Part shown: positions 51,714 to 59,931 of the stretch, piece by piece | Layout of the letters: every line of letters begins with the position of its first letter | Position numbering within the stretch: the stretch's first letter is position 1 | DNA from: WJMT01 sp964456985 | Lineage (GTDB): Bacteria; Acidobacteriota; Aminicenantia; Aminicenantales; Aminicenantaceae | Reading direction: 5' to 3' | Assembly: GCA_964456985.1 (NCBI GenBank) | Contig: CAYWDH010000007.1 | Span: 26,106-90,105 of the forward strand | Length of the DNA: 64,000 bases | The notes under the pieces: model-generated | Seen by the model: only the letters and a program-made list of their open reading frames with translations | Database searches by the model: none | Told to the model about the DNA's origin: nothing | Translations under genes and position numbers: made by a program

Positions 51714-54080
51714 TCACTCAGTCCTCAGTTCATCCGCAGGATTCTTAAAAGCCGCTTTAAAGCTCTGATAACTGACTGTTATCAATGCCGCAACCAGACT
51801 TCCGAAAAGAGCCAATACAAATGCCCATAAACTCACATCTTGTCGATAAGCATAATTTTGAAGGAACTTTTGAATGACAAAATATGCCGTAGGCCAGGCC
51901 ACAATGTTGGCTATCACTATCAGAAACATCATATTTCTAGCGAACAGTGACAGGATACTCGGAACAGAAGCTCCCAGTACCTTCCTAATCCCGATCTCCT
52001 TGGCCTTTTGGTGGGCTGTGTATGCCGAAAGACTGAACAGGCCAAGCAGTGCGATACAAATGGCAAGAACAGAAAAATAGAGAAAGATTCTCTGGAACCG
52101 CTCTTCGGACTTATACAGTCTGTCAAAAGCCTCGTCCAGGAAAAAATATTCAAAAGGAAGAAGAGGAGAAAATTCCTTATATGCTTTTTGTATATCCTTC
52201 ATTGTCGCGGGGAGATCTTTTGTATTCAGCTTAACTGATAAATAATCGAATCGACCTTCCCAGGGATGATAAGTGATGATTAAAGGGCCAATATCATGGT
52301 GAAGAGTGGAGAACTGGAAATCCTTCACTACTCCGATCACCTTCCAATCTCCGTTACGTCTTATAGTCTTTCCTACAGGGTTGTCCCACCCCAACTGTTT
52401 GGCGAGGGTTTCATTTATAAGATAAGCCTCCTTATCCGTGGAAAATTCCTTATTAAAATTCCGTCCCTTTACGACTTCGATCCCATAAGTATCCAAAAAG
52501 TACTCATCGATATCCAGAGCATAAAACATGAGTGAAGAGCTGTATCCTTCCGGCACATAACCATTTCGAGTGAATCCTCTGTGGGGCACATCAGATGAAG
52601 CACTGACATTCGTTATCCCGGGGATGGACAGCAGTCTCTCTCTCATTTCCTCTGTTCTGGTCCCCAGTTCTTCTCCCGGAAGGTTGATCACCAGCACATT
52701 TTCCTTCTCGTAACCCAGGTCAGCCTTTTTCATAAACCTGATTTGATTCTGTATGAGAATAGTACAAATGATTAAAGTGACTGATATGGTAAACTGAAAA
52801 ATAACGAGGATATCCCTGAATTTTTTTCTTCTCCTCCCTGTTTGCATCTCTCCTTTAAGGGTCTTTACGGGTTGAAAGGAAGAAAGATAGAAAGACGGGT
52901 ATGCCCCTGCGATCATTCCAACAACCAGAATGAGCCCTATAAATCCCACTATGCTCAAAGGGGTTATCATTTTATAGATATTGAGATCTTTATCTAAGAG
53001 CTGATTGTATACAGGCATAAAAAAGGAAACAAGAAGCGCTCCACTCAAAAAAGCAAGAGCCGTTAAGAATACAGATTCTCCTAAGAACTGTCGGATCAGG
53101 TTCCCGCGGCGGGCCCCGACCACTTTCCTCAGACCAACCTCCCTGGCTCTCTGGGCGGCTTTTGCTGTGGTTAGATTAATAAAATTAATACAGGCAATGA
53201 GCAGAATAAACACCGCTACTATGATGAAAGTGTAAAAATTGGTCAGAGCCATCCTGGAACCAGGATCAAAGTGAAAGTGAATTCTCTTTAAAGGCTGAAA
53301 ATAAGCCTCGTTTTTCCATCCGTAAGCAGCTATGGTCTCATTGATATGACGCCACATGAAATCCGGCAGTTTCTTTTCAAGACCTCCAACAGATGCGCCC
53401 TGCTTGAGCTTGACGTAGGATATATACTGGTTTCCGCCGTTCCAGCCCATATACATATTTGGGAATTTATACAGAGTAGAGAAGGATATTAAAGTACTGA
53501 ACTGAATACTAGAATTTTCAGGCGGGCTTTTTACCACTCCGGTAATTTTATAAAGATTTTCAGGCCCTATTTGAACGGACTCTCCTACAGGATTTTCTGA
53601 ACCAAAAATCCTCTCCGCTGTTTTCTGCGAAAGCACAATGGAAAAAGGCTCAGTAAGTGCTGTTGCTGCATCACCCTGTAAAAGATCAAAGGAAAACATA
53701 TCAAATATTTTGTCAGAGGCATACCGCATACCGGTTTCTTTATAAGCTTCATTGCCAACGGTTAAGTACGTAGGTCTCTGGGTTGACATCCGGACAAACT
53801 CTTCGACCTCAGGGAACTCTTTTTTCAAGTCCTCCCCTATAGGCGGAGTATAGACATAAGTATCTCTTGCATACTTACCTTCCTGAAACGACTTCACAGC
53901 CACTCTGTAGATTTGGTCCGCGTCCCTGTGGAATCTGTCATAACTGAGTTCAAACTGAAGATACAGGAGTATCAATACAAAAGCACTCAACCCCACAGCC
54001 AGACCCAGGATATTGATAAGAGAATAAACCTTATGCTTTTTTAAATTTCGGAATGCTGTAAGAAGATAATTTTTTATCAT
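51714..54080 (-). CDS. Large MacB/FtsX-like ABC transporter permease (no prefix domain)
   Basis: 788 residues from ATG 54080, which follows GGAGAGTGGAGC; the frame extends to a TTG at 54101. It starts directly with MIKNYLLTAFRNLKKHKVYSLIN and the first helix, so it lacks the prefix domain of the other two. It has two periplasmic MacB-type domains and two FtsX cores (RAREVGLRKVVGARRG and KAKEIGIRKVLGAS). The tail is NPADELRTE. No padR gene and no ATPase lie beside it. It is probably part of the same export/extraction system type. Confidence 0.9.
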   Translation of the reverse strand: MIKNYLLTAFRNLKKHKVYSLINILGLAVGLSAFVLILLYLQFELSYDRFHRDADQIYRVAVKSFQEGKYARDTYVYTPPIGEDLKKEFPEVEEFVRMSTQRPTYLTVGNEAYKETGMRYASDKIFDMFSFDLLQGDAATALTEPFSIVLSQKTAERIFGSENPVGESVQIGPENLYKITGVVKSPPENSSIQFSTLISFSTLYKFPNMYMGWNGGNQYISYVKLKQGASVGGLEKKLPDFMWRHINETIAAYGWKNEAYFQPLKRIHFHFDPGSRMALTNFYTFIIVAVFILLIACINFINLTTAKAAQRAREVGLRKVVGARRGNLIRQFLGESVFLTALAFLSGALLVSFFMPVYNQLLDKDLNIYKMITPLSIVGFIGLILVVGMIAGAYPSFYLSSFQPVKTLKGEMQTGRRRKKFRDILVIFQFTISVTLIICTILIQNQIRFMKKADLGYEKENVLVINLPGEELGTRTEEMRERLLSIPGITNVSASSDVPHRGFTRNGYVPEGYSSSLMFYALDIDEYFLDTYGIEVVKGRNFNKEFSTDKEAYLINETLAKQLGWDNPVGKTIRRNGDWKVIGVVKDFQFSTLHHDIGPLIITYHPWEGRFDYLSVKLNTKDLPATMKDIQKAYKEFSPLLPFEYFFLDEAFDRLYKSEERFQRIFLYFSVLAICIALLGLFSLSAYTAHQKAKEIGIRKVLGASVPSILSLFARNMMFLIVIANIVAWPTAYFVIQKFLQNYAYRQDVSLWAFVLALFGSLVAALITVSYQSFKAAFKNPADELRTE

Positions 54081-54195
54081 GCTCCACTCTCCAAGCTTCA
54101 ATTATGAGCATTGTTTTTCTTTTTATTATGCAATTTTTGTGCCAGGATATTAACTCAGGGAAGACTATTGAAAAAATTTAAATGGGGTTACAGAA

Positions 54196-54238
54196 AAATG
54201 TCCGTAATAGAGCAACGATTGTCCATTACCGGACATTT
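54196..54238 (-). terminator. Inverted repeat downstream of the M1 peptidase, probable terminator
   Basis: The 13-base arm AAATGTCCGTAAT (54196-54208) pairs with ATTACCGGACATTT (54225-54238) with one bulged base, around a 16-nt loop. On the minus strand the stem ends in TTTTT, fitting a Rho-independent terminator after the peptidase gene (stop at 54272). A binding site for a dimeric regulator is the alternative. Confidence 0.5.
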
Positions 54239-54271
54239 CAACCCTTAAGCATCTCCCGATTACATAGAGGC

Positions 54272-56635
54272 TTATTTCTTCTCTTCCGCCTCCTTTTTCT
54301 TTTTTTCCGCCTCTCTCGCTTTCTGCATTAAGTTTTTTCCGGGACGTCTCTCGAATTTCCTTAATTTAAAATATTCGGGATTATCCTGTACTGTCCATTC
54401 GTTATTGATTGTATCCACATCAGCTGTCTCAAGAAAGGGATCAAGTGTGATCTTCCTTACTTCTTTTTTGAAAGCAAACACTTTTTGGACATGGTCATTG
54501 AATCGGCGCCATATTTCAGCTGGTATTCTTTCAACTTCATCCGTTCCGTCTTTAAATTCAAACCGGAGTATAAGAGGCATGACCATACCGCCGATATTTG
54601 AAAATGAGACTTCATAATAATTATATCCAGCGTTCAAAATCTCTTTTTCCTCTTCCGTCAAACTTTCTAGATATTTCTTGTACTGCTCCTCATCCTGGGG
54701 GGTTACTTTAAGGGGATCGTATCTGTCATAAAAATCAAGCAGTGACTTATCTTTTTCCACGGCTGTTTCCTTGATTTCCTTCTTATTCCGAATGTTGCTT
54801 ATATATCGATCCGCCAGACGGTTTTCTTCCTGCTGTTCTATAGCTTTGGTCATTTCCGGTTCCCCGGTATTTATCTTGTACCACTTCACACAATCCACAG
54901 CTATATCCACATGGTCCGTTCCAAAAAACCAGCCGCGCCAGAACCAGTCAAGATCCATTCCTGACGCATCTTCCATGGTTCTAAAAAAATCTGCCGGTGT
55001 CGGGTGTTTGAACTTCCATCTTTGAGCAAACTCTTTGAACGCATAATCAAATAGTTCCCTGCCCATAATGGTCTCCCGAAGAATATTAAGCCCTGCAGAA
55101 GTTTTGGCATAAGCATTGTTTCCTACACTCAGATCTATGTCCGGCGCCGTCATAATAGGAGACATGTATTTCTTATCGCCTTTCATGTACTCAACCATAG
55201 AATACGCAGGACCGTTTCTCCTGGCAAACTCCCTGCTCCATTCCTGTTCCGCAAGATATTCCAGAAATGTGTTTAATCCCTCATCCATCCATGCCCACTG
55301 GCGCTCATCTGAATTCACAATCATAGGGAAGAAATTATGTCCGAACTCATGAATAACCACTCCCACAAGGCTGTACTTTAAGTATTCGGGATAGGTCCCG
55401 TCAGATTCGGGTATCCCTCCATTAAAAGCAATCATAGGATACTCCATCCCCCCTCCTCTTGAAGCAAGCACGGATATTGCTTTTGGATAAGGATACTCAA
55501 ATGTGAATCTGGAATAGACTTTTATGGCGTGTGCTACAGCCTTTGTCGAATATTTCTCCCACAATGGATTTCCGTCCTTACTGTAATAGGACATGGCAAG
55601 AACTGTGCGGTTCCCGAACTTAACAGCCATAGCGTCCCATATGAATTTTCGCGAGCTGGCAAAAGCAAAGTCCCTTACATTTTCCGCCTTAAAAATCCAT
55701 GTTTTTTTCTGTTCCGAACGCTCTTTTTCATTCTGGATAGCTTCTTCTTCAGTAACAATCAAAACAGTGTCTTCTTCGGAATCCTGTGCCATTTGAAGCC
55801 TGGCTCTCTGGTCAGCTGTTAAGACCTTCTCGGGATTCATCAAAGTCCCTGTGGCACCAATGACATGGTCAGAAGGGGCTGTTATTTTCACTGTATAATT
55901 TCCAAAAGGAAGCGCAAATTCCCCGCTTCCCAGAAACTGCTTATGCTGCCATCCCTCAGCCTCATTGTATACAGCCAGCCTGGGAAAAAATTGGGCAATG
56001 GTAAAGACATGATTCCCGTCTTCTTTATAAAAGGTAAACCCTGACCTTCCTCCGACTTTATTCTTATCGTTTATGTTGTACCACCATTTAATCTTGAGAG
56101 AATACCTTGAGTCCGGATCCAGACTCTCGGGAAGGTCTACCCTCATCATGGTGTTTACGATTTTATAGGAAAGGTCATTTCCCTTTTTATCTTTCACATA
56201 TTCGATCTTAAATCCTCCGTCGAAATCCATATGCATCCTTTGAAGAAACCTAAAGTTCATAGGGTCTGAGATCCGGCCTGAACTCACTTTTTCCGTCAGA
56301 GAATCTTTTTGCCGGATATTCTGGTCCAACTGAATCCAGAGATAGGAAAGGGGAACAGGCGAATGGTTAAAATAAGTTATTGATTCCTCACCATATATTC
56401 GCTGTTTTTCCTCGTCAAGTTCAATGGCTATATCATAGTCGACTCTCTGCTGCCAGTATTCCGGACCTGGAGCCCCTGATGCTGTGCGGTACTGATTAGG
56501 GGTGGGAAGTTCCTGGTAGAGCTGACGGAACTGGTTCTCCTGCTGTTTTTCATCCTTGGTATATGCCAAATCATTATTGACCAGAGTCAAAGAAAAAATT
56601 AAGACAAAGCCTAAAAAAATACATTTCTTAAACAT
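54272..56635 (-). CDS. M1-family metallopeptidase (aminopeptidase N-like), secreted
   Basis: 787 residues from ATG 56635, fixed by AAGGAGG just upstream. A signal peptide (MFKKCIFLGFVLIFSLTLV) exports it. The N-terminal beta domain (about 60-240) is followed by the gluzincin catalytic part with HEFGHN and, 18 residues on, WAWMDEGLNTFLEYL giving the second zinc Glu; the GGMEYPMIAFNGG exopeptidase-type motif precedes it. The C-terminal end is Lys/Glu-rich (coiled-coil-like). It should cut N-terminal residues from peptides in the periplasm or outside. Located directly downstream of the sensor protein on the same strand. Confidence 0.92.
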   Translation of the reverse strand: MFKKCIFLGFVLIFSLTLVNNDLAYTKDEKQQENQFRQLYQELPTPNQYRTASGAPGPEYWQQRVDYDIAIELDEEKQRIYGEESITYFNHSPVPLSYLWIQLDQNIRQKDSLTEKVSSGRISDPMNFRFLQRMHMDFDGGFKIEYVKDKKGNDLSYKIVNTMMRVDLPESLDPDSRYSLKIKWWYNINDKNKVGGRSGFTFYKEDGNHVFTIAQFFPRLAVYNEAEGWQHKQFLGSGEFALPFGNYTVKITAPSDHVIGATGTLMNPEKVLTADQRARLQMAQDSEEDTVLIVTEEEAIQNEKERSEQKKTWIFKAENVRDFAFASSRKFIWDAMAVKFGNRTVLAMSYYSKDGNPLWEKYSTKAVAHAIKVYSRFTFEYPYPKAISVLASRGGGMEYPMIAFNGGIPESDGTYPEYLKYSLVGVVIHEFGHNFFPMIVNSDERQWAWMDEGLNTFLEYLAEQEWSREFARRNGPAYSMVEYMKGDKKYMSPIMTAPDIDLSVGNNAYAKTSAGLNILRETIMGRELFDYAFKEFAQRWKFKHPTPADFFRTMEDASGMDLDWFWRGWFFGTDHVDIAVDCVKWYKINTGEPEMTKAIEQQEENRLADRYISNIRNKKEIKETAVEKDKSLLDFYDRYDPLKVTPQDEEQYKKYLESLTEEEKEILNAGYNYYEVSFSNIGGMVMPLILRFEFKDGTDEVERIPAEIWRRFNDHVQKVFAFKKEVRKITLDPFLETADVDTINNEWTVQDNPEYFKLRKFERRPGKNLMQKAREAEKKKKEAEEKK

Positions 56636-56676
56636 ATATACCTCCTTTTGGTTTTTCACTATTAAAACCAGCAAAC

Positions 56677-58572
56677 TCAAGTTCCGAGTGTAAAATAAAA
56701 CACAGCTCCTTCTCCGGGCTTGCCCTCAGCACGGATAAAACCACCGTGTTTATGGATAATCCGCATAGTAACAGCAAGTCCTATTCCATAACCTGGAAAC
56801 ACTTCATTCTCATTCAATCTCTTGAAAGGACGAAACATTTCATCCGCATCTGCCATCTTAAATCCGATTCCGTTATCCTTGATAAAATACTCCTTAAAAC
56901 CTTTTTCCTCTTTAACCCCAAATTCAATTTTTATGTTTGGTTTTTTAGAAGAGTAAATCCAGGCATTTGTAAGCAGATTATCAATAACGACGCTCAGCAT
57001 CCGGTTGTCTCCCCTGACCTTTATCCCTTCCTGAATAATAAATTCTGCTTTTCTTTCAGGATTTCCTTCTCTCAGCTTAACCGATCGCTTTCTAACTATG
57101 TCACTGAGATCGACCTCCTCGAGTTTTAACCTATCAAATGACAGTTCAACCACTTCATTCAATCCTCTTGTCATCCGCTTCATGCGGTGAGCCGCCGCCC
57201 GTATCTGAATAAGCTTGTCTTTGCCTTTGTCATTGACTTTATTTGCATACTCCTCTAAAAACGACTTGCTGAACTCATTTATTTTTTCCAGAGGACCTTC
57301 CAAATACTTGGCTGTGGCAGAAAAGAGACCTTCCAATTCATTATTTAAAGCCTGCTGCTGGACACTTTTATCGAACGGGTCTGATTTGAGTTCCTCATCC
57401 TTCTTGTCTCTTTCTTCGATACTTTCCTTTTTCTCTTCTTGCTTTTTGCTTGCTTCCTCTTTATTTTTCTTTTCAGTTACATCTCGAAACGCTGCAGTCA
57501 TGTCTCCGGATGGAAGTTTGCTGATAGAAAAATCTTTCCAGCCTGCTCTATCACTAACCCTTAATTTGGTATAAGGAAGATACTCCTCCACTTCGGTCTT
57601 CCATACGTTCTGAAGGGCCTCCAGAAGCCCCGATTCTCTGACCATAGGGAAAACCTTCGTGATTTTTTTCCCAATTAGGTCACTGCGGTGTATGCGCTCT
57701 ATTTTTTCACCCGTGGCGTTCAAATCTTTAATAAGAAAGTCTTTTCCATTATCAACCGCTTCAAAAATAAAAATCCCATAAGCACATTTTTCAAATATCT
57801 CTCTATATTTTTTCTCTGTTTTCTCCAATTCTTCGGCTTTCTGGCGTGCTTTGTTCCCTTCATCCAGCTTCATCTCCCGGAATTTTTCACTTTCTAATAA
57901 ATATTTCAGCCGGTTCCGCAGTATCATCAATTCGTCTTTCTTCTTTTTTTTGACCCGAACCCCTGCTTCTTCGGGGCTGGATATATTTTTGGTCGCTGTC
58001 ACAAGGTTCAGTATAGGCTTTGAAATAACATGCTGGAAACTGCGGGCTAAAAAATAAACAAGCAAAAGCGCTAAACCAAACAAAACCACCATGATAAAAA
58101 TATAAAATCTGAGTTTTCTTTTCAATTCCTCGGTAGAAGCCCTTATAAATATCTTTCCATACGTGTTCTCTCCATCTGAAACCGGCAAAAGAATAGAGAG
58201 ATATCCGTCCTTGAATTCAGATGATTTCATATGCTCTATGCCGGGCGGAATAAACGTATCTTCGGAAAGGCTGTAGACTGCCAAAGCATTGCTCTCCGGT
58301 CCGAAAAACACACTATCTGTAACACAGGGCACAGAGCTCAATACAGATAAGCAAGCCTCAAGGCCTTGTCTTTCTTTTGAAGCCATCGCTTCCCTGCAGC
58401 ATTCTCCAGCCAGCACTGCGTGTTGCTTGACCTCATCTACAAATCTCACTCTGTCTTCTCTGGACTTGGCAAACACGATCAGTGAAAAAGTCAAAACAAG
58501 GATAACGGCTGATATGAGGAGAATGATCCCTATGAGTTTTTTCCGGACAGTCAAATTCTGAAATAATTTCAC
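56677..58572 (-). CDS. Membrane sensor histidine-kinase-like protein lacking the phosphoacceptor histidine
   Basis: 631 residues from GTG 58572; the frame extends to TTG 58635, giving 652. Two membrane helices (about 12-32 and 150-170) flank an outside sensor domain of about 120 residues. A HAMP-like linker, a PAS domain (YREIFEKCAYGIFIFEAVDNG) and a Lys/Glu-rich coiled coil follow. The dimerisation region reads NNELEGLFSATAKYLEGPLEKINEF, aligning with the phytochrome-type H-box (SHDLRAPL) but with Lys (codon 57307-57309) in place of His. The ATP site is intact: N-box DNLLTNAWIYSS, G1 DNGIGF, G2 GYGIGLA. So it may be a pseudokinase or only an ATPase/phosphatase partner. No response regulator is adjacent; the M1 peptidase follows 41 nt later. 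Confidence 0.85.
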   Translation of the reverse strand: MKLFQNLTVRKKLIGIILLISAVILVLTFSLIVFAKSREDRVRFVDEVKQHAVLAGECCREAMASKERQGLEACLSVLSSVPCVTDSVFFGPESNALAVYSLSEDTFIPPGIEHMKSSEFKDGYLSILLPVSDGENTYGKIFIRASTEELKRKLRFYIFIMVVLFGLALLLVYFLARSFQHVISKPILNLVTATKNISSPEEAGVRVKKKKKDELMILRNRLKYLLESEKFREMKLDEGNKARQKAEELEKTEKKYREIFEKCAYGIFIFEAVDNGKDFLIKDLNATGEKIERIHRSDLIGKKITKVFPMVRESGLLEALQNVWKTEVEEYLPYTKLRVSDRAGWKDFSISKLPSGDMTAAFRDVTEKKNKEEASKKQEEKKESIEERDKKDEELKSDPFDKSVQQQALNNELEGLFSATAKYLEGPLEKINEFSKSFLEEYANKVNDKGKDKLIQIRAAAHRMKRMTRGLNEVVELSFDRLKLEEVDLSDIVRKRSVKLREGNPERKAEFIIQEGIKVRGDNRMLSVVIDNLLTNAWIYSSKKPNIKIEFGVKEEKGFKEYFIKDNGIGFKMADADEMFRPFKRLNENEVFPGYGIGLAVTMRIIHKHGGFIRAEGKPGEGAVFYFTLGT

Positions 58573-58689
58573 TTTAATCTTCCCGTGAATCCGGCATGAA
58601 TCATAATCATACTCTAAACGGATTGGGTAATTCAAGTCAGAACCTATCCGTAAACATATATATTTCTCCTTGTTTTATGGATTTGGATA

Positions 58690-58750
58690 ATGAATAAGCC
58701 TAGGTTGAGAAAACTTGGAAAAATTCAGGTGTGACATGAAGCGAGCACAA
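58690..58750 (+). repeat. Dispersed non-coding repeat, copy 1
   Basis: About 60 nt resemble 63913-63980: shared blocks AAGCC(T/G)AGG(T/C)TGA, GAAAACTT, AATT(T)CAGGTGTG and TGAAGCGA in the same order. Identity by eye is roughly 75 percent. Both copies lie in gaps upstream of genes; the nature (mobile, regulatory or RNA) is unknown. Confidence 0.45.
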
Positions 58751-58836
58751 GCCATATCTGAATTTCACATCGGCTTGCCTTATAGGTAAAAAAATGACGA
58801 TTAAAATGTAAGAAAAAACAAACAAAAACATTTCAG

Positions 58837-58865
58837 TTGTCATTTTTGTCAAAAACATGTATATC
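58837..58865 (+). promoter_or_regulatory. Sigma-70-type promoter of the PHP metallohydrolase gene
   Basis: TTGTCA (58837-58842), 17 nt, TATATC (58860-58865). It matches the promoter at 23708-23736 including the spacer TTTTT and the downstream CTTGAAAGCAAAACAAAA. Confidence 0.6.
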
Positions 58866-58890
58866 CTTGAAAGCAAAACAAAAAAATAAC

Positions 58891-58923
58891 CATCGCCATT
58901 TTTTTATGAATAGGTCAGGTTAA
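58891..58923 (+). promoter_or_regulatory. Leader element copy A upstream of the PHP metallohydrolase gene
   Basis: CATCGCCATTTTTTT then ATG-AAT-AGG-TCA-GGT-TAA, a five-codon frame MNRSG-stop, starting 25 nt after the -10 box. The gene's AGGAGG follows at 58928. No Shine-Dalgarno sequence precedes the tiny frame, so its translation is unproven. Confidence 0.5.
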
Positions 58924-58938
58924 TACCAGGAGGTCAGG

Positions 58939-59916
58939 ATGAAAAAAATCACTGTTTTTATTCTAAGTGCGGTCTTGCTGTTTGCACTCCCCTCACTTGC
59001 TCAGGAATACAAATGGTATAAAGGCAACACTCACTGCCATACTTTAAACTCGGATGGAGATTCTTATCCTCGTCAAGTCATCAGATGGTACAGAGACCAC
59101 GGGTACAACTTTCTTGTCATATCAGACCATAACTTTATCACTGAAATACAATATCTTGATACAGATCCCAACGACGATTTTCTTCTTATTCAAGGAGAAG
59201 AGGTCACAGATTCCTTTGAAGGAATCCCGATTCATCTCAACGCCCTCAATACCGCGGAATACATCGAGCCCCAGCACGGAGACTCCATAACCAAAACCTT
59301 GCAGAACAATGTCGATGCCATACTTCAAGCCGGAGCTGTTCCTCAGATAAACCACCCCAACTGGAGATGGTCTTTTACGGACAAGGAAATGTCACAACTT
59401 AAAAACGTCAAATTATTCGAACTGTTCAATGTTCATCCTGACTGCAACCTGTTCGCGGCAGGAGGCAGGCCGGGCATGGAAGACATCTGGGACAGGATAC
59501 TCTCCATGGATATCCTTATGTACGGGATCGCGTCAGATGACGCCCATGACTTTATAGGGGAATTTGCACCTGCACGATCAAATCCGGGTTCAGGATGGAT
59601 CATGGTCAAAGCCAGCGAACTGAGTACAGAAGCTATTATGCAGGCTATTAAACAGGGGGAATTCTATGCCACCCTAGGAGTCATACTCAAGGATGTATAC
59701 CATACTGAGGAAAAATACGTGGTCGATGTCGATCCTTATAAAGATGCGGCCTACACTATTACCTTTATCGGAAAAGACAGCTGTATTCTTCAAGAATCTC
59801 AAGGATCCCATGCCGAATATCTTCTCAAAGGTGATGAGCTTTACGTTAGAGCCAGAGTATTTGAATCCTCGGGAAGGATTGCCTGCACTCAGCCATTTTT
59901 TCTAAACAAGGATTAA
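58939..59916 (+). CDS. Secreted PHP-domain (CehA/McbA-type) metallohydrolase
   Basis: 325 residues. A signal peptide (MKKITVFILSAVLLFALPSLAQ) exports it. The PHP metal-site motifs are NTHCHTLNSDGD (residues about 31-42) and VISDHNF, then NHPNW and ASDDAHDF; the histidines and aspartates bind two or three metals. Family members hydrolyse phosphoesters or carbamate-type esters (CehA). Its start follows AGGAGG. It is 15 nt upstream of the YfcC carrier gene on the same strand, so it may release a product that the carrier takes up. Confidence 0.88.
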   Translation: MKKITVFILSAVLLFALPSLAQEYKWYKGNTHCHTLNSDGDSYPRQVIRWYRDHGYNFLVISDHNFITEIQYLDTDPNDDFLLIQGEEVTDSFEGIPIHLNALNTAEYIEPQHGDSITKTLQNNVDAILQAGAVPQINHPNWRWSFTDKEMSQLKNVKLFELFNVHPDCNLFAAGGRPGMEDIWDRILSMDILMYGIASDDAHDFIGEFAPARSNPGSGWIMVKASELSTEAIMQAIKQGEFYATLGVILKDVYHTEEKYVVDVDPYKDAAYTITFIGKDSCILQESQGSHAEYLLKGDELYVRARVFESSGRIACTQPFFLNKD

Positions 59917-59931
59917 TCCGGATCATTCCCT

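Larger units (their letters stand above)
58573..58938. other. Intergenic region with a dispersed repeat and a promoter-leader cassette
   Basis: Divergent genes flank this non-coding stretch. The left half has the dispersed repeat copy at 58690-58750 and a possible AAGCC...GGCTT hairpin (58749-58776). The right half is the conserved promoter-leader cassette copy A (58829-58923). No open frame longer than a few codons is supported. Confidence 0.6.
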
